A program made the position numbers and the translations under genes. Shown one piece after another: positions 44,259-53,607 of a DNA stretch of 64,000 nucleotides. How positions within the stretch are numbered: the stretch's first letter is position 1; each line of letters begins with the position of its first letter. The stretch is from JAGRKR01 sp041397725 (GTDB lineage Bacteria; Pseudomonadota; Alphaproteobacteria; Rhizobiales; Hyphomicrobiaceae): NCBI GenBank assembly GCA_041397725.1, contig JAWKVZ010000002.1, positions 434,001 through 498,000 of the forward strand. Direction: 5' to 3'. The notes beneath the pieces were generated by a model. That model was not told the DNA's origin. It worked only from the letters and a program-made list of their open reading frames with translations, and made no database searches.

Positions 44259-45743
44259 ATGACCAGGCGGGTGCTCATCGCGGGCTTCAAGCACGAGACG
44301 AATACGTTTTCCGTGCTGCCGACGACGATGGACGATTATCGCGGTCGCGTGCTCTATTTCGGCGACGAGATCGGCAAGGTCTTCGCCGATACCAACTCCG
44401 AGATCTGCGGCTTCATGGATGTCGCCGAGCAGAACGGCTGGCGGCCGGTCTACTCGGTGGTGGCGGATGCAAGTCCCTCGGGCCCCGTCTCGCGTGCGAC
44501 TTTCGAGGAGATCACCAGCCGCATCATCGCCGATGCGTCGAGCGGTGGGGGTGTCGACGCCATTCTGCTGCAGCTCCATGGCGCCATGGTCGCCGAGCAC
44601 TCGCCCGACGGCGAGGGGCTGCTGCTCCGCCTCCTGCGCGAGAAGGTCGGGCCAGCGGTGCCGATCGGCGTGACCCTCGACCTGCACGGCAACGTCACCG
44701 ACGACATGGCGCGCTATGCCGACGTCATCGTCAGCTACCGCACCTATCCCCACGTCGATCAGCGCGAGATCGCCAGGGAGTGCGCCGGGCTCATCGCCAG
44801 GACGCTCGCCGGTGAGATCAAGCCTGTGGTCGTCGTCCGGCGCGGACCGATGCTGGTGGGCGTCGACCATGGGCGCACCACCGCGCCCGGGCCGATGCGC
44901 GAGGCGCTCGCCAAGGCAGCCGAACTGATGAAGGACGCGCAGGTCCACACGGTCTCCGTGCTCGCCGGCTTCTCCACGGCCGACATTCCCGACGCGGGTC
45001 CCTCGGTCGTCGTGGTCGGCGAAGGTCACGATCCCCGCTATCGCCAGATGGCCGACCGGCTGGTCGAGTTCATCTGGCAGACGCGGGCGCAGAAGACGGT
45101 AGCGCCGGTGTCGTCGGAGGCGGCCGTCGCAGTGGCGCGGGCCAAGGGCAAGCCCGGCAAGCCTGTCGTGATCGCGGATGCGGCGGACAATCCGGGCGGC
45201 GGCGGTTACGGAGATTCGACCCGGCTCCTGCAGGCGCTCGTCGACTCCGGCCTCGAGGGCGTGGCATTCGGCGCGTTGTTCGATCCGGAAAGCGCGGCCG
45301 CCTGCCATAAGGCGGGCGTCGGGGGCGAGGTCAAGCTGGCGCTGGGCGGCAAGGTCGATCCGGCCTTCGGTCCTCCGGTTGGCGTCGTGGCGACGGTGAC
45401 GGCGCTGTCTGACGGAAAGTTCCTGTTCGAGGGGCCGATGCAGCGCGGCGTCCCCGTCGATATGGGACCTTCGGCCGCCATCAAGTCGGGCGGTGTCGAG
45501 GTGGTGATCGCGTCACGGCGCTATCAGAACTACGACCGCATGTTCTTCCTTTCCCTCGGCATCGATCCGAATGCGCGGGCGGTGGTCGGCGTGAAGTCGG
45601 CACAGCACTTCCGTGCCGCTTATCAGCCGATGGCCAGCGAAGTGGTGGTGGTGGATGAAGGCAACGGCATCACCACGCGCGATTTCTCGGCCCGCACGTA
45701 CACCCGCATCCGCCGGCCGATCTTTCCGCTCGACCTCGATTAG
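44259..45743 (+). CDS. M81-family metallopeptidase (MlrC-like)
   Basis: A 494-residue enzyme of the M81/MlrC family. The N-terminal domain has GFKHETNTFS (about 9-18), LQLHGAM, LDLHGNV and YRTYPHVDQRE, which hold the zinc ligands; the C-terminal MlrC_C part has DNPGGGGYGDSTRLL. MlrC itself hydrolyses linearised microcystin, but most family members are environmental enzymes of unknown substrate. It is the last gene of the transporter-hydrolase cluster. The reading starts at ATG 44259 with GGGAGG upstream; a long frame that begins inside the preceding gene is not the true start. Confidence 0.88.
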   Translation: MTRRVLIAGFKHETNTFSVLPTTMDDYRGRVLYFGDEIGKVFADTNSEICGFMDVAEQNGWRPVYSVVADASPSGPVSRATFEEITSRIIADASSGGGVDAILLQLHGAMVAEHSPDGEGLLLRLLREKVGPAVPIGVTLDLHGNVTDDMARYADVIVSYRTYPHVDQREIARECAGLIARTLAGEIKPVVVVRRGPMLVGVDHGRTTAPGPMREALAKAAELMKDAQVHTVSVLAGFSTADIPDAGPSVVVVGEGHDPRYRQMADRLVEFIWQTRAQKTVAPVSSEAAVAVARAKGKPGKPVVIADAADNPGGGGYGDSTRLLQALVDSGLEGVAFGALFDPESAAACHKAGVGGEVKLALGGKVDPAFGPPVGVVATVTALSDGKFLFEGPMQRGVPVDMGPSAAIKSGGVEVVIASRRYQNYDRMFFLSLGIDPNARAVVGVKSAQHFRAAYQPMASEVVVVDEGNGITTRDFSARTYTRIRRPIFPLDLD

Positions 45744-45754
45744 GCCCACCGGCC

Positions 45755-46438
45755 TCAGAGCGGCAGGCGAAGGTTGCGGCGATGCTGGAACCGCGTCTTC
45801 GCGAGCGCGGCCTTGCGCGCGCCGCGGCCGCCCATCTTGAGGCCGGCGCTGGAGCTGCCGCCACCCGATGTCGCGTTGCCGCTTGCGCGTGACGCCGGCC
45901 CGACGAGCCGCGCCAGACGTTCGAGGTGGCGGTCGCGGATGCCGAGCTCGGCGAGATGCGCGACGGTGCTCAGCAGATAGTCGACGTTGCGGCCGGAAGC
46001 GCCGCGCGCCGCCCGTATGATGGCGGCTTCCTGCAGCAGCGTCAGATGGCGGGCGTACTGGGGATGGGCGCGTTCGGCCACGTAGAAGAGCGCGCGCACA
46101 TGACGGCCGGAGCCGTCGAGCAGGGCGATCCGTCCCGTCAGCTCGCGGTAGACGCCGGTGACCTGCTCGCGCGCCCGCAGGTAGGCGACGGTCTCGCGCA
46201 CCGCGCTGGCAGCGACGCGGAAAGCCATGCCCGTGCAGGCGCCGCCGGCATCCAGGCCGAGCACCAGCCCCGGGTGTGCGGCGGTGCCACGGTGCACGAA
46301 CGAATAGACGCAGAAGGTGCGATGATAGCCGTTGAGGCGCGCGCGTGCCGCTTCGACGTAGGAGAAGCCGGGACGCCACATCAGCGAGCCGTAGCCGAAG
46401 ATCCAGGTGCCGGACGCCTCGGGAGAACCGCCGGTCAT
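45755..46438 (-). CDS. ChaC-like gamma-glutamylcyclotransferase
   Basis: A 227-residue protein with the signature WIFGYGSLMWRPGF at residues 12-25, then RTFCVYSFVHRG, PGLVLGLDAGG and LRAREQVTGVYRE, the glutamate that catalyses cyclisation in ChaC proteins. ChaC enzymes split glutathione to 5-oxoproline and Cys-Gly. The C-terminal 50 residues are Gly/Ser/Arg-rich and not part of the fold. Start chosen at ATG 46438 (MTGGSPEAS). It lies convergently to the M81 gene with an 11-base gap, and 20 bases after tyrC on the same strand. Confidence 0.85.
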   Translation of the reverse strand: MTGGSPEASGTWIFGYGSLMWRPGFSYVEAARARLNGYHRTFCVYSFVHRGTAAHPGLVLGLDAGGACTGMAFRVAASAVRETVAYLRAREQVTGVYRELTGRIALLDGSGRHVRALFYVAERAHPQYARHLTLLQEAAIIRAARGASGRNVDYLLSTVAHLAELGIRDRHLERLARLVGPASRASGNATSGGGSSSAGLKMGGRGARKAALAKTRFQHRRNLRLPL

Positions 46439-46458
46439 CGCCTCCGCGTCTCCACCTG

Positions 46459-47406
46459 CTAGGACTTCGACGAGCCGCCGCCCGTCGGCGTGCGCCCGAA
46501 ATCGGCCTTGGCGGTGTCCTGCCCGGCCTCGATGATGCCACGCCGGATGGCACGCGTCCTCGCGAAGAAGTCGTGCAGCGTCTGCCCGTCGCCCCAGCGG
46601 ATGGCGCGCTGCAGGAGCGCCAGATCCTCGTTGAAGCGCGCCAGCATCTCGAGCACGGCATCCTTGTTGTTGAGGAAGATGTCGCGCCACATGGTCGGAT
46701 CGGAGGCGGCGATCCGCGTGAAGTCGCGGAAGCCGCCGGCGGAGAACTTGATGACCTCGGATTGCGTCACGGAGGCGAGGTCGTCGGCCGTGCCGACGAT
46801 GTTGTAGGCGATGAGGTGCGGCAGATGGCTGGTGATGGCGAGCACGAGATCGTGGTGCTCCGGCGTCATGACCTCGACGTTGCTGCCGCAGGCCTGCCAG
46901 AAGGCCTTGAGTTTCGCGACCGCGGCGGCGTCGGTCGCGGGCGGCGGCGTCAGGATGCACCAACGCCCGTCGAACAGTTCGGCGAAGCCCGACGCGGGCC
47001 CGGAGTGCTCGGTGCCGGCGATGGGGTGGCCGGGCACGAAATGCACGCCGGCCGGCACGTGGGGCGCGACATCGCGCACGACCGATGCCTTGACGGAGCC
47101 GACATCGGTGAGGATGGCGCCGGGCGCGAGCCTCGCCCCCAGTTGTGCCGCGACGGAGCCGAGTGCCCCCACCGGCACGCAGAGGATCACCAGATCGGCC
47201 TCGGCGACGGCCTCGGCGGGATCGGCGTAGGCCTTGGTGACGAGGCCGAGCTCGAGGGCGGTCCTGCGCGTCGCCTCGCTCTGTGCCGCGCCGACGATCT
47301 CGCCGACGAGACCGGCCCGGCGCGCGGCATGACTGAGCGACGAGCCGATGAGGCCGATGCCGATCAGCGCCATGCGCCGGAAGAGGGGGGCGGCTGAGCT
47401 GGTCAT
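46459..47406 (-). CDS. tyrC: Prephenate/arogenate dehydrogenase
   Basis: A 315-residue NAD(P)-dependent enzyme of tyrosine biosynthesis. The Rossmann motif is GIGLIGSSL (about 16-24), then PVGALG, DVGSVKASVV, HPIAGTEHSGP (substrate-binding His and Gly region) and the helical domain with HDLVLAITSHLPHL. There is no ACT or chorismate-mutase domain, so it is the single-function type. Its start overlaps the hisC stop by four bases (47403-47406), so it is in an operon with the aminotransferase. Confidence 0.92.
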   Translation of the reverse strand: MTSSAAPLFRRMALIGIGLIGSSLSHAARRAGLVGEIVGAAQSEATRRTALELGLVTKAYADPAEAVAEADLVILCVPVGALGSVAAQLGARLAPGAILTDVGSVKASVVRDVAPHVPAGVHFVPGHPIAGTEHSGPASGFAELFDGRWCILTPPPATDAAAVAKLKAFWQACGSNVEVMTPEHHDLVLAITSHLPHLIAYNIVGTADDLASVTQSEVIKFSAGGFRDFTRIAASDPTMWRDIFLNNKDAVLEMLARFNEDLALLQRAIRWGDGQTLHDFFARTRAIRRGIIEAGQDTAKADFGRTPTGGGSSKS

Positions 47407-48509
47407 GCGCGCTTCCTGGCGACGAAGGCGGCGAGCGCCTCGACGACGGCCTTGTTGTCGCTCTCGGAGCCGATTGTGAAGCGCAGCGCGCCCGGTAGTC
47501 CGTAGCCGCTGACGCGGCGCACGATGATGCGGCGCGACTTGAGGAAGGCGTCGGCCGCCGCCGCGTCCTTGCCGGCGACCTCGGGGAAATGCACGAGCAG
47601 GAAATTGGCGACGCTCGGCGTCACCTCGAGCCCGAGTGCGGCGATCTCCGCCGATAGCCAGGCGAGCCAGCGCTCATTGTGCGCGATCGAGGTCTCGATG
47701 TGCGCCCGGTCGCGAATGGCGGCGATGCCGGCGGCGATGGCCGGGCTCGAGACGTTGAACGGGCCGCGGATGCGGTTGAGCACGCCGGCGATCCCGGCGG
47801 GACAGTAGGCCCAGCCGAGCCTCAGCGCTGCGAGGCCGTGGATCTTGGAGAAGGTCCGGGTCATCACGGTGTTGGGCGTGGTGGCGACCAGCTCGAGTCC
47901 CGCCTCGTAGTCGTTGCGCTTGACGTACTCGGCATAGGCGCCGTCCAGCACCAGCAGCACGTGCTCCGGCAGGCCTGCCCGCAGGCGGCGCACCTCGTCG
48001 ATCGGCAGGTAAGTGCCCGTCGGGTTGTTGGGATTGGCCACGAACACGACCTTCGTGCGCGGCGAGACCTTGGCGAGGATGGCGTCGACATCCGTCGTCA
48101 AGTTGCGCTCGGGCGCGACGACGGGCGTGCCGCCGTTGGCCAGGATGGCGATCTTGTACACGAGAAAGCCGTGCTCGGTGTAGATGCCCTCGTCGCCGGG
48201 ACCGATGTAGGCGTGCGCCAGCAGGTTCAGGAGCTCGTCGGAGCCAGCACCGCACACGATGCGGTCTGCGGCCAGGCCGTAGACGTCGGCGATCGCCTGA
48301 CGCAGCGCCGTGGCGCCGCCATCGGGATAGCGGTCGAGCTGGCCGGCCTCGGCGGCGAAGGCCTCGCGCGCCTTCGGGCTCGGGCCGAGCGGCGTCTCGT
48401 TCGACGACAACTTGATCGGCTTGCCGCCGCCGGGCAAGGCGCTCTCACCCGGCACATAAGGATCGATCTCGAGGATGCCCGGCTTAGGCTGTGGCTGGCT
48501 GTTCGGCAT
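47403..48509 (-). CDS. hisC: Histidinol-phosphate / aromatic aminotransferase
   Basis: A 368-residue PLP enzyme of the HisC family: LSSNETPLGPSP near residue 30, GAGSDELLNLLAHAY, NPNNPTGTYLP, DGAYAEYV and the lysine site TRTFSKIHGLAALRLGW. HisC enzymes transaminate imidazole-acetol phosphate, and those paired with tyrC often act on aromatic keto acids or prephenate. I choose ATG 48509 (MPNSQPQPK). It is divergent from metX, 321 bases away. Confidence 0.92.
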   Translation of the reverse strand: MPNSQPQPKPGILEIDPYVPGESALPGGGKPIKLSSNETPLGPSPKAREAFAAEAGQLDRYPDGGATALRQAIADVYGLAADRIVCGAGSDELLNLLAHAYIGPGDEGIYTEHGFLVYKIAILANGGTPVVAPERNLTTDVDAILAKVSPRTKVVFVANPNNPTGTYLPIDEVRRLRAGLPEHVLLVLDGAYAEYVKRNDYEAGLELVATTPNTVMTRTFSKIHGLAALRLGWAYCPAGIAGVLNRIRGPFNVSSPAIAAGIAAIRDRAHIETSIAHNERWLAWLSAEIAALGLEVTPSVANFLLVHFPEVAGKDAAAADAFLKSRRIIVRRVSGYGLPGALRFTIGSESDNKAVVEALAAFVARKRA

Positions 48510-48830
48510 GTTGCGGACCTTCTCGGAGCACTGGCGGCGCCTGCGGAGGCTTTCGGCGCTGTCGACCGACGGCCAGAGTCTGGGGCTTCCGCCAAGGCGA
48601 AGATTGATAGGGCGGCGCGTCGATGAAATCAAAGAAAAGATTTGAACTTTCGGGGGGAAGCGCCTAGAGCAGGGTGGCTCGGGATCGTCCTGGTCCCTGC
48701 CTGTGCGACCCCGGCTGCGTGGTCGTCGGCGGGGCGATCGGCCGGACGTCCGGCGATTGTCCAGGCTCACCATCCGGCGGGACCGGCGGCGTCCGACGGA
48801 GTCATGAACGGTAGCGCTCTACGAGGGCCC
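48510..48830. promoter_or_regulatory. 321-base divergent region between hisC and metX
   Basis: It should carry both promoters. From about 48623 to 48655 it is AT-rich: AAATC pairs with GATTT around AAAGAAAA, followed by GAACTTTCGGGG. A GGCGC...GCGCC pairing could enclose the whole. A SAM-II riboswitch is common before metX in this class of bacteria, but I cannot match its conserved pseudoknot here. Nothing else is visible. Confidence 0.35.
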
Positions 48831-50024
48831 ATGCTCGAGGGCAATAACCACGCGTCCCAGGCCGAGCGACCGCAGAGCCTGGTCATGCATTTTGGCCCGG
48901 ACGAGCCGCTGCGGCTGGACAGTGGCCAGTCACTCTCCCCTTACACGATCGCCTATCAGACGTACGGGACGCTCAACGCCGAGCGCACCAACGCCATTCT
49001 CGTGTGTCACGCGCTGACCGGCGACCAGCACGTCGCGAACACGCATCCCGTCACCGGCAAGCCCGGCTGGTGGGAGACGATGGTCGGACCCGGCCGGCCC
49101 GTCGACACCGATCGCTTCCATGTGATCTGCGCAAACATCCTCGGCGGCTGCATGGGCTCGACCGGACCCGCTTCGATCAACCCGAAGACCGGCCGGCCCT
49201 GGGGCCTGTCGTTTCCGGTCATCACGGTCGGCGACATGGTCGAGGCCCAGGCGCGGCTGGTCGAGCGCCTCGGCATCGAGCAACTGTTCTGCGTGATCGG
49301 CGGCTCGCTCGGCGGCATGCAGGTGCTCGAGTGGGCCGCGAAGTACAAGGAGCGCGTCTTCTGCGCCGTGCCGATCGCCGCCGCCGCGCGGCACACCTCG
49401 CAGAATATCGCCTTCCACGAGGTCGGACGACAGGCTGTCATGGCCGATCCGGACTGGCAGGGCGGACGCTACCTCGAGCTCGGAACGAAGCCGCGCAACG
49501 GCCTCGCCGTGGCGCGTATGGCTGCGCACATCACGTATCTCTCCGAGGATGCGCTGCACCTCAAGTTCGGGCGCAACCTGCAGGATCGCGAGAAGGTCAC
49601 CTTCAGCTTCAACGCCGACTTCCAGGTGGAGAGCTACCTGCGCCATCAAGGCTCGACGTTCGTCGATCGCTTCGATGCCAACAGCTACCTCTACATCACA
49701 CGCGCGATGGACTACTTCGACATGGCGGAGGCGTACGGCCAGACGCTCGCCAACGCCTTTCGCGGCACCAAGACGCGGTTCTGCGTGGTATCGTTCACGT
49801 CGGATTGGCTCTATCCGACCCGCGAGAGCCGCCAGATCGTGCAGGCCCTCAACGCCGTGGCCGCCAACGTCAGCTTCGTCGAGGTCGAATCCGACAAGGG
49901 GCACGACGCCTTCCTGCTCGACGAGCCGGAAATGTTCGCGACCGTTCGGGGCTTCATCAACGCGGCCGCCGAGCGGCGCGGCTTGCCGGCGGATGCGAGC
50001 AGGGCAAAGAGGCCGGGAGCATGA
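48831..50024 (+). CDS. metX: Homoserine O-acetyltransferase (MetX)
   Basis: A 397-residue alpha/beta hydrolase that acylates homoserine in methionine synthesis. LVMHFGPDEPLRLDSG near the start, CHALTGDQHVA, the nucleophile Ser in IGGSLGGMQVLEW (near residue 162), and the late Asp/His in ESDKGHDAFLLDEPEMF all match MetX. ATG 48831 gives the normal distance to the first conserved block; ATG 48804 is an alternative, and neither has a good ribosome-binding site. Its TGA overlaps the metW start by four bases. Confidence 0.93.
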   Translation: MLEGNNHASQAERPQSLVMHFGPDEPLRLDSGQSLSPYTIAYQTYGTLNAERTNAILVCHALTGDQHVANTHPVTGKPGWWETMVGPGRPVDTDRFHVICANILGGCMGSTGPASINPKTGRPWGLSFPVITVGDMVEAQARLVERLGIEQLFCVIGGSLGGMQVLEWAAKYKERVFCAVPIAAAARHTSQNIAFHEVGRQAVMADPDWQGGRYLELGTKPRNGLAVARMAAHITYLSEDALHLKFGRNLQDREKVTFSFNADFQVESYLRHQGSTFVDRFDANSYLYITRAMDYFDMAEAYGQTLANAFRGTKTRFCVVSFTSDWLYPTRESRQIVQALNAVAANVSFVEVESDKGHDAFLLDEPEMFATVRGFINAAAERRGLPADASRAKRPGA

Positions 50025-50662
50025 ACGCACCATTGACCGGTCACGTCCACGAGCCCCGCGTCGACCATCTGCTCATCTGCGAGATGGTGACGCCCGGCGC
50101 ACGCGTGATCGATGTCGGCTGCGGCGACGGTGCGCTGCTGGCTCTGCTCGCCAGCCGCAAGGTGGTCGACGGGCGCGGTGTCGAGATCAGCCGCGAGCGC
50201 GTCAACGCCTGCGTGGCGCGCGGGCTGTCCGTCATCCAGGGCGACGCCGACCGCGATCTCGACGACTATCCCGACGACGCCTTCGATTTTGCCATTCTGA
50301 GCCTCACCATTCAGGCGACGCGCAAACCCAAGGCGGTGCTCGAGAATCTGCTCCGCATCGGTCGCAATGCCATCGTCTCCTTCCCGAATTTCGGGCACTG
50401 GGAGGTGCGGCTGAAGCTGTTGTTCGGCGGCCGCATGCCCGTGACGAAGAACCTGAGCGAGCCCTGGTACGCCACGCCGAACGCGCATCTGTGCACCATC
50501 AAGGATTTCGTCGATCTCTGCGAGAACGTCGATGCCAGGGTGCGCCAGGCCGTGGCCTTCAACAGCTCTGGGCGCCGCCTGCCGCCGAGCGTGCCGCTGG
50601 GCGCGCAGAACCTGCTCGGCGAGAAGGCCGTTTTCCTCCTGTCGCGCCACGCGGAGCTCTGA
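50021..50662 (+). CDS. metW: Methionine biosynthesis protein MetW
   Basis: A 213-residue methyltransferase-fold protein. It has the SAM-binding VIDVGCGDGALLALL (about 29-43), the acidic segment DFAILSLTIQATR, FPNFGHWEVRLKLLFGGRMP, and the MetW-typical NLSEPWYATPNAHLCT. MetW is nearly always coupled to metX and supports its acetyltransferase activity in some bacteria. Start at ATG 50021, coupled to metX. It ends 12 bases from the convergent DUF2339 gene. Confidence 0.95.
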   Translation: MNAPLTGHVHEPRVDHLLICEMVTPGARVIDVGCGDGALLALLASRKVVDGRGVEISRERVNACVARGLSVIQGDADRDLDDYPDDAFDFAILSLTIQATRKPKAVLENLLRIGRNAIVSFPNFGHWEVRLKLLFGGRMPVTKNLSEPWYATPNAHLCTIKDFVDLCENVDARVRQAVAFNSSGRRLPPSVPLGAQNLLGEKAVFLLSRHAEL

Positions 50663-50674
50663 CCCCGTTCGCTC

Positions 50675-53446
50675 TCAGCTCGCGCCCGCGCTGTCCGCGG
50701 GTGGAGGCGCCGACGCTGCACGAGCGCCGTCCCGGAACACCAGACGCTGATAGACCAGGGCCAGCGCCAGCAGGACGCCGCCGAGCGCCAGGAACGAGAC
50801 CGCGCGCCACAGCCCCTGAAGCACAGACAGATCGATCAGGAACACCTTGAGCACGGTCAGCACGACGATGAGCGCGGACGCCAGCCGCATCTCGCGCGAT
50901 TGGCGCATGACACCTGCCGCCAGGAGGCCGACGCCGATCGCGAGCCAGCCGGCCGAGTAGGCCCATTGCTCAGCCTCGCTGGTGTGGCGGCCGACGCCGA
51001 TCCGCGCGCCCTGGAAGAGGTGGCGGATCTCGAGGGACACGTAGGCGAAGAGCAGGCAGAGCGCCAGTGCGTTGGCGCCGTTGACGTACCAGGCCGGCCG
51101 AACCTCCCGGACCCGGCTGGCGAGCCAGGCGAGCCCGACGGCGGGCAGCAGATAGGCGACGAAAAGCGAGCTTGCGAGGCCGCGGCCGTAGATGGGCTCG
51201 TTGGTCAGCGCGGGGTTGTGACCGATCCCGAGCCCGAAGGCGATCAAGGCCGCCGCAATCAGGCCGGCGACGAGCGAGCCCAGCCGGAACACGACGTTCG
51301 CGCGCGCCGAATCGAGACGCGCGAGCACGTAGGCGAACAGGATGGCGGTGATGGCGAGCAGGCCCTGCTCGAAATGATCCGTGCCGGCGCGCAGCGGATC
51401 GCCGCCGGTCACGAGGTGGCGGATCTGGAAGACGACGAGGAGTGCGGCGAACAGCACAGTGAGCGCATCCGTGATCTTGAGCGCATCGTCGTCACGGACC
51501 TTGCGAAGCTCGGCCGCGGCATAGGCGAAGGCGAGTGTGGGCACGCCGTAGCCGATCAGCAGCCAATTCAGGATCGGCGTGGTGCCGACGTCGCCGCCCA
51601 TGATGCGGGGGTCCCACGCGAGGCGCCCGAGCACGACGACCCCGAGCGCCATCACCGCACCCCTGAGCGCAGGGATATCCTGACGCGAGGCGACGAATGC
51701 GGTGCCGGCGGCGGACAAGGCCAGGGCGACGGTGAGATAGCCGCGAGACAGCGCGCAGACCAGGGCGAACGCGAATGCGGCGATGGCGGCGGCCGCGAAG
51801 GCGCCCGTGCCGAGCCGGATGGCGGGCGTCGGGGCGGCGGCTTCCGCCGTGCGGAAACGGCTGGCGGCAAACGCCATGACGAGGCTCAGCACGGTGCCGA
51901 GCACAGCGAAGCGCAGCGAATGGTCGAATTGCGTAATTCTGAGATAGGCGATGGCGAGCGCGATCACCGGGCCGGTGGCGGCAGCGACCGCGTAGGCTGC
52001 CGCCGTCCGTGTCGGCAGCAGCAGGCCCTGGCCGAGCCGCCAGGCCGAGACGACGGCGACGCCGGCCATCAGCAAGCCGCCGTGGACGAGGTAGAGCTGC
52101 AGGCTGTCGGGGATGCGCAACGCCAGCGCGACCAGCGGCATGAGGCCGGTCGCGTAACTGGGGATGGCCCGGTCCATCGGCCAGGCCAGCAGCACGCCCG
52201 CGACCAGCACGGCGGCGAGCGTTGCGGCGGAGGCGGCGGGCGCGCTCACGACCGAGGTGCCGACGAGCACGGCGACCATGACGCCGGCGAGCAACATCCA
52301 GCCACTGCCATGCGGGCTGACCGAGAGGGTGAGCACGGCGAGAAGCACCAGGGCTGCCAGCACGCCGGCCGCGACGCGGTCCAGCCGGGCGTCCTCGTCG
52401 GGCCGTCCGAGATGCGGCTCGACGGCGATGAAGACGGCGGCCAATGCCAACTGGATGGCCACGTGCGCGAGCGGCGCCAGATCGCGCAGGCCCATGGTGC
52501 CGAAAGCGGTGGCGTCGAACGCCAGCCCCCACACGACGACGCCCACGACGACGGTGACCGCCAGCCACAGCCAGCGGCGCAGCCGCGCGAGGCCATAGGC
52601 CGACAGCGCCACGAAGGCGAGATACAACACGACCGGCCACGCCGAGCGCGAGGAGGACGAGATCAGCAGGGGCGTGACGAGTGAGCCGACAAGGCCGAGA
52701 CCGGCGAGCGCCGGACCATGCAGTGCCGCGAGCAGCATCGTGCCCATCGCGACTAGGCCCAACAGCAGGAAGGCCAGTGTCGGGCCGATGAACCCGAACA
52801 GCGCGTGCGCCGCATAGAGGCTGCCGAACAGGGCGATCGTGCCCGCTGCCGTCAGCACGCTCGGGATATGGGCGCTCGGCAGCACGGAGATCTCCGACTG
52901 CCGCTCGCGCCGACGTAACCATTCGCCGACGCCGGCGAGCGCCAGGCCGAGCACGATCCCGAGCACGATGCGCACCTTGGGGCCGAGCATGCCGCGCTCA
53001 ATGGCGTAGCCGACGAAGAGCAGCGCTCCGAGCGCCAGTGCCAGGCCACCCGTCCACACCAGCCAGCGCGTGCCGAAGCGTTCCTCGAGGCTGAGGCGGG
53101 GCGGTGGCGGGGGAACGGGCAATTCCGCGTCGGGCGGCGGCGGTGTGGCCGGGCCATCCGGCGGCACGGTCCCGGCGGGCTCGTCGGCCTCGGAGGGCGG
53201 CGGGGGCGCCTTGACGGCGCGCGGCAGCCGGATGTGCGCGGCTTTCGGCGCCTCGGGCGCCGGCTTCGGCTGTGGCGGCTCATCGGCTGCCGCTCCCCCT
53301 CGCCCGGCTTCGAGCAGGGCGACGAGCGTCTTCACCTCGTCTTCCAGCTGGGACAGGCGCCGCGACTGCCCCATCGCGACAAGGAAGCCGAGCACACCGA
53401 GACCGAGGGCGCCCACGATCGCCAGTACGAGCAGCATGAACCCCAT
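50675..53446 (-). CDS. DUF2339 family large membrane protein
   Basis: A 923-residue predicted membrane protein. It has an N-terminal helix (2-25), a short coiled segment (RRLSQLEDEVKTLVALLE), a Pro/Ala-rich stretch to about residue 125, then about 25-28 hydrophobic helices to the end. SLEERFGTRWLVWTGGLALALGALLFVGYAIERGML at the junction is the hallmark of DUF2339. Function unknown; length fits (roughly 850-1000). I start at ATG 53446 with GGAG 10 bases upstream; ATG 53437 is also possible. The frame extends upstream to 54097 but overlaps the genes there. Confidence 0.88.
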   Translation of the reverse strand: MGFMLLVLAIVGALGLGVLGFLVAMGQSRRLSQLEDEVKTLVALLEAGRGGAAADEPPQPKPAPEAPKAAHIRLPRAVKAPPPPSEADEPAGTVPPDGPATPPPPDAELPVPPPPPRLSLEERFGTRWLVWTGGLALALGALLFVGYAIERGMLGPKVRIVLGIVLGLALAGVGEWLRRRERQSEISVLPSAHIPSVLTAAGTIALFGSLYAAHALFGFIGPTLAFLLLGLVAMGTMLLAALHGPALAGLGLVGSLVTPLLISSSSRSAWPVVLYLAFVALSAYGLARLRRWLWLAVTVVVGVVVWGLAFDATAFGTMGLRDLAPLAHVAIQLALAAVFIAVEPHLGRPDEDARLDRVAAGVLAALVLLAVLTLSVSPHGSGWMLLAGVMVAVLVGTSVVSAPAASAATLAAVLVAGVLLAWPMDRAIPSYATGLMPLVALALRIPDSLQLYLVHGGLLMAGVAVVSAWRLGQGLLLPTRTAAAYAVAAATGPVIALAIAYLRITQFDHSLRFAVLGTVLSLVMAFAASRFRTAEAAAPTPAIRLGTGAFAAAAIAAFAFALVCALSRGYLTVALALSAAGTAFVASRQDIPALRGAVMALGVVVLGRLAWDPRIMGGDVGTTPILNWLLIGYGVPTLAFAYAAAELRKVRDDDALKITDALTVLFAALLVVFQIRHLVTGGDPLRAGTDHFEQGLLAITAILFAYVLARLDSARANVVFRLGSLVAGLIAAALIAFGLGIGHNPALTNEPIYGRGLASSLFVAYLLPAVGLAWLASRVREVRPAWYVNGANALALCLLFAYVSLEIRHLFQGARIGVGRHTSEAEQWAYSAGWLAIGVGLLAAGVMRQSREMRLASALIVVLTVLKVFLIDLSVLQGLWRAVSFLALGGVLLALALVYQRLVFRDGARAASAPPPADSAGAS

Positions 53447-53607
53447 CTCGTCCGCGCTCCTTCGCGTGAGAACGCCGGTCTCTGAAGGGGCTCCGACAGG
53501 TGGAGGCCACTCCGGGACCTTGGCATGCGCCGCCGATTCGACATCTTGTCTCGAACCGGCCGCCGATGCACGCTCCCTCGTCCGGGTACGACATGGAGGC
53601 TGTGGAC

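Noticed and set aside
42768..45743. A 991-codon frame beginning inside the GGT-like gene
   Set aside because: Its first 497 codons are an alternate frame of the GGT-like gene and arginine-rich; only the part from ATG 44259 is real (M81 enzyme).
48604..48690. SAM-II riboswitch before metX
   Set aside because: Expected position and some pairing, but I cannot place the conserved loop and pseudoknot bases, so it is left only as a low-interest finding.
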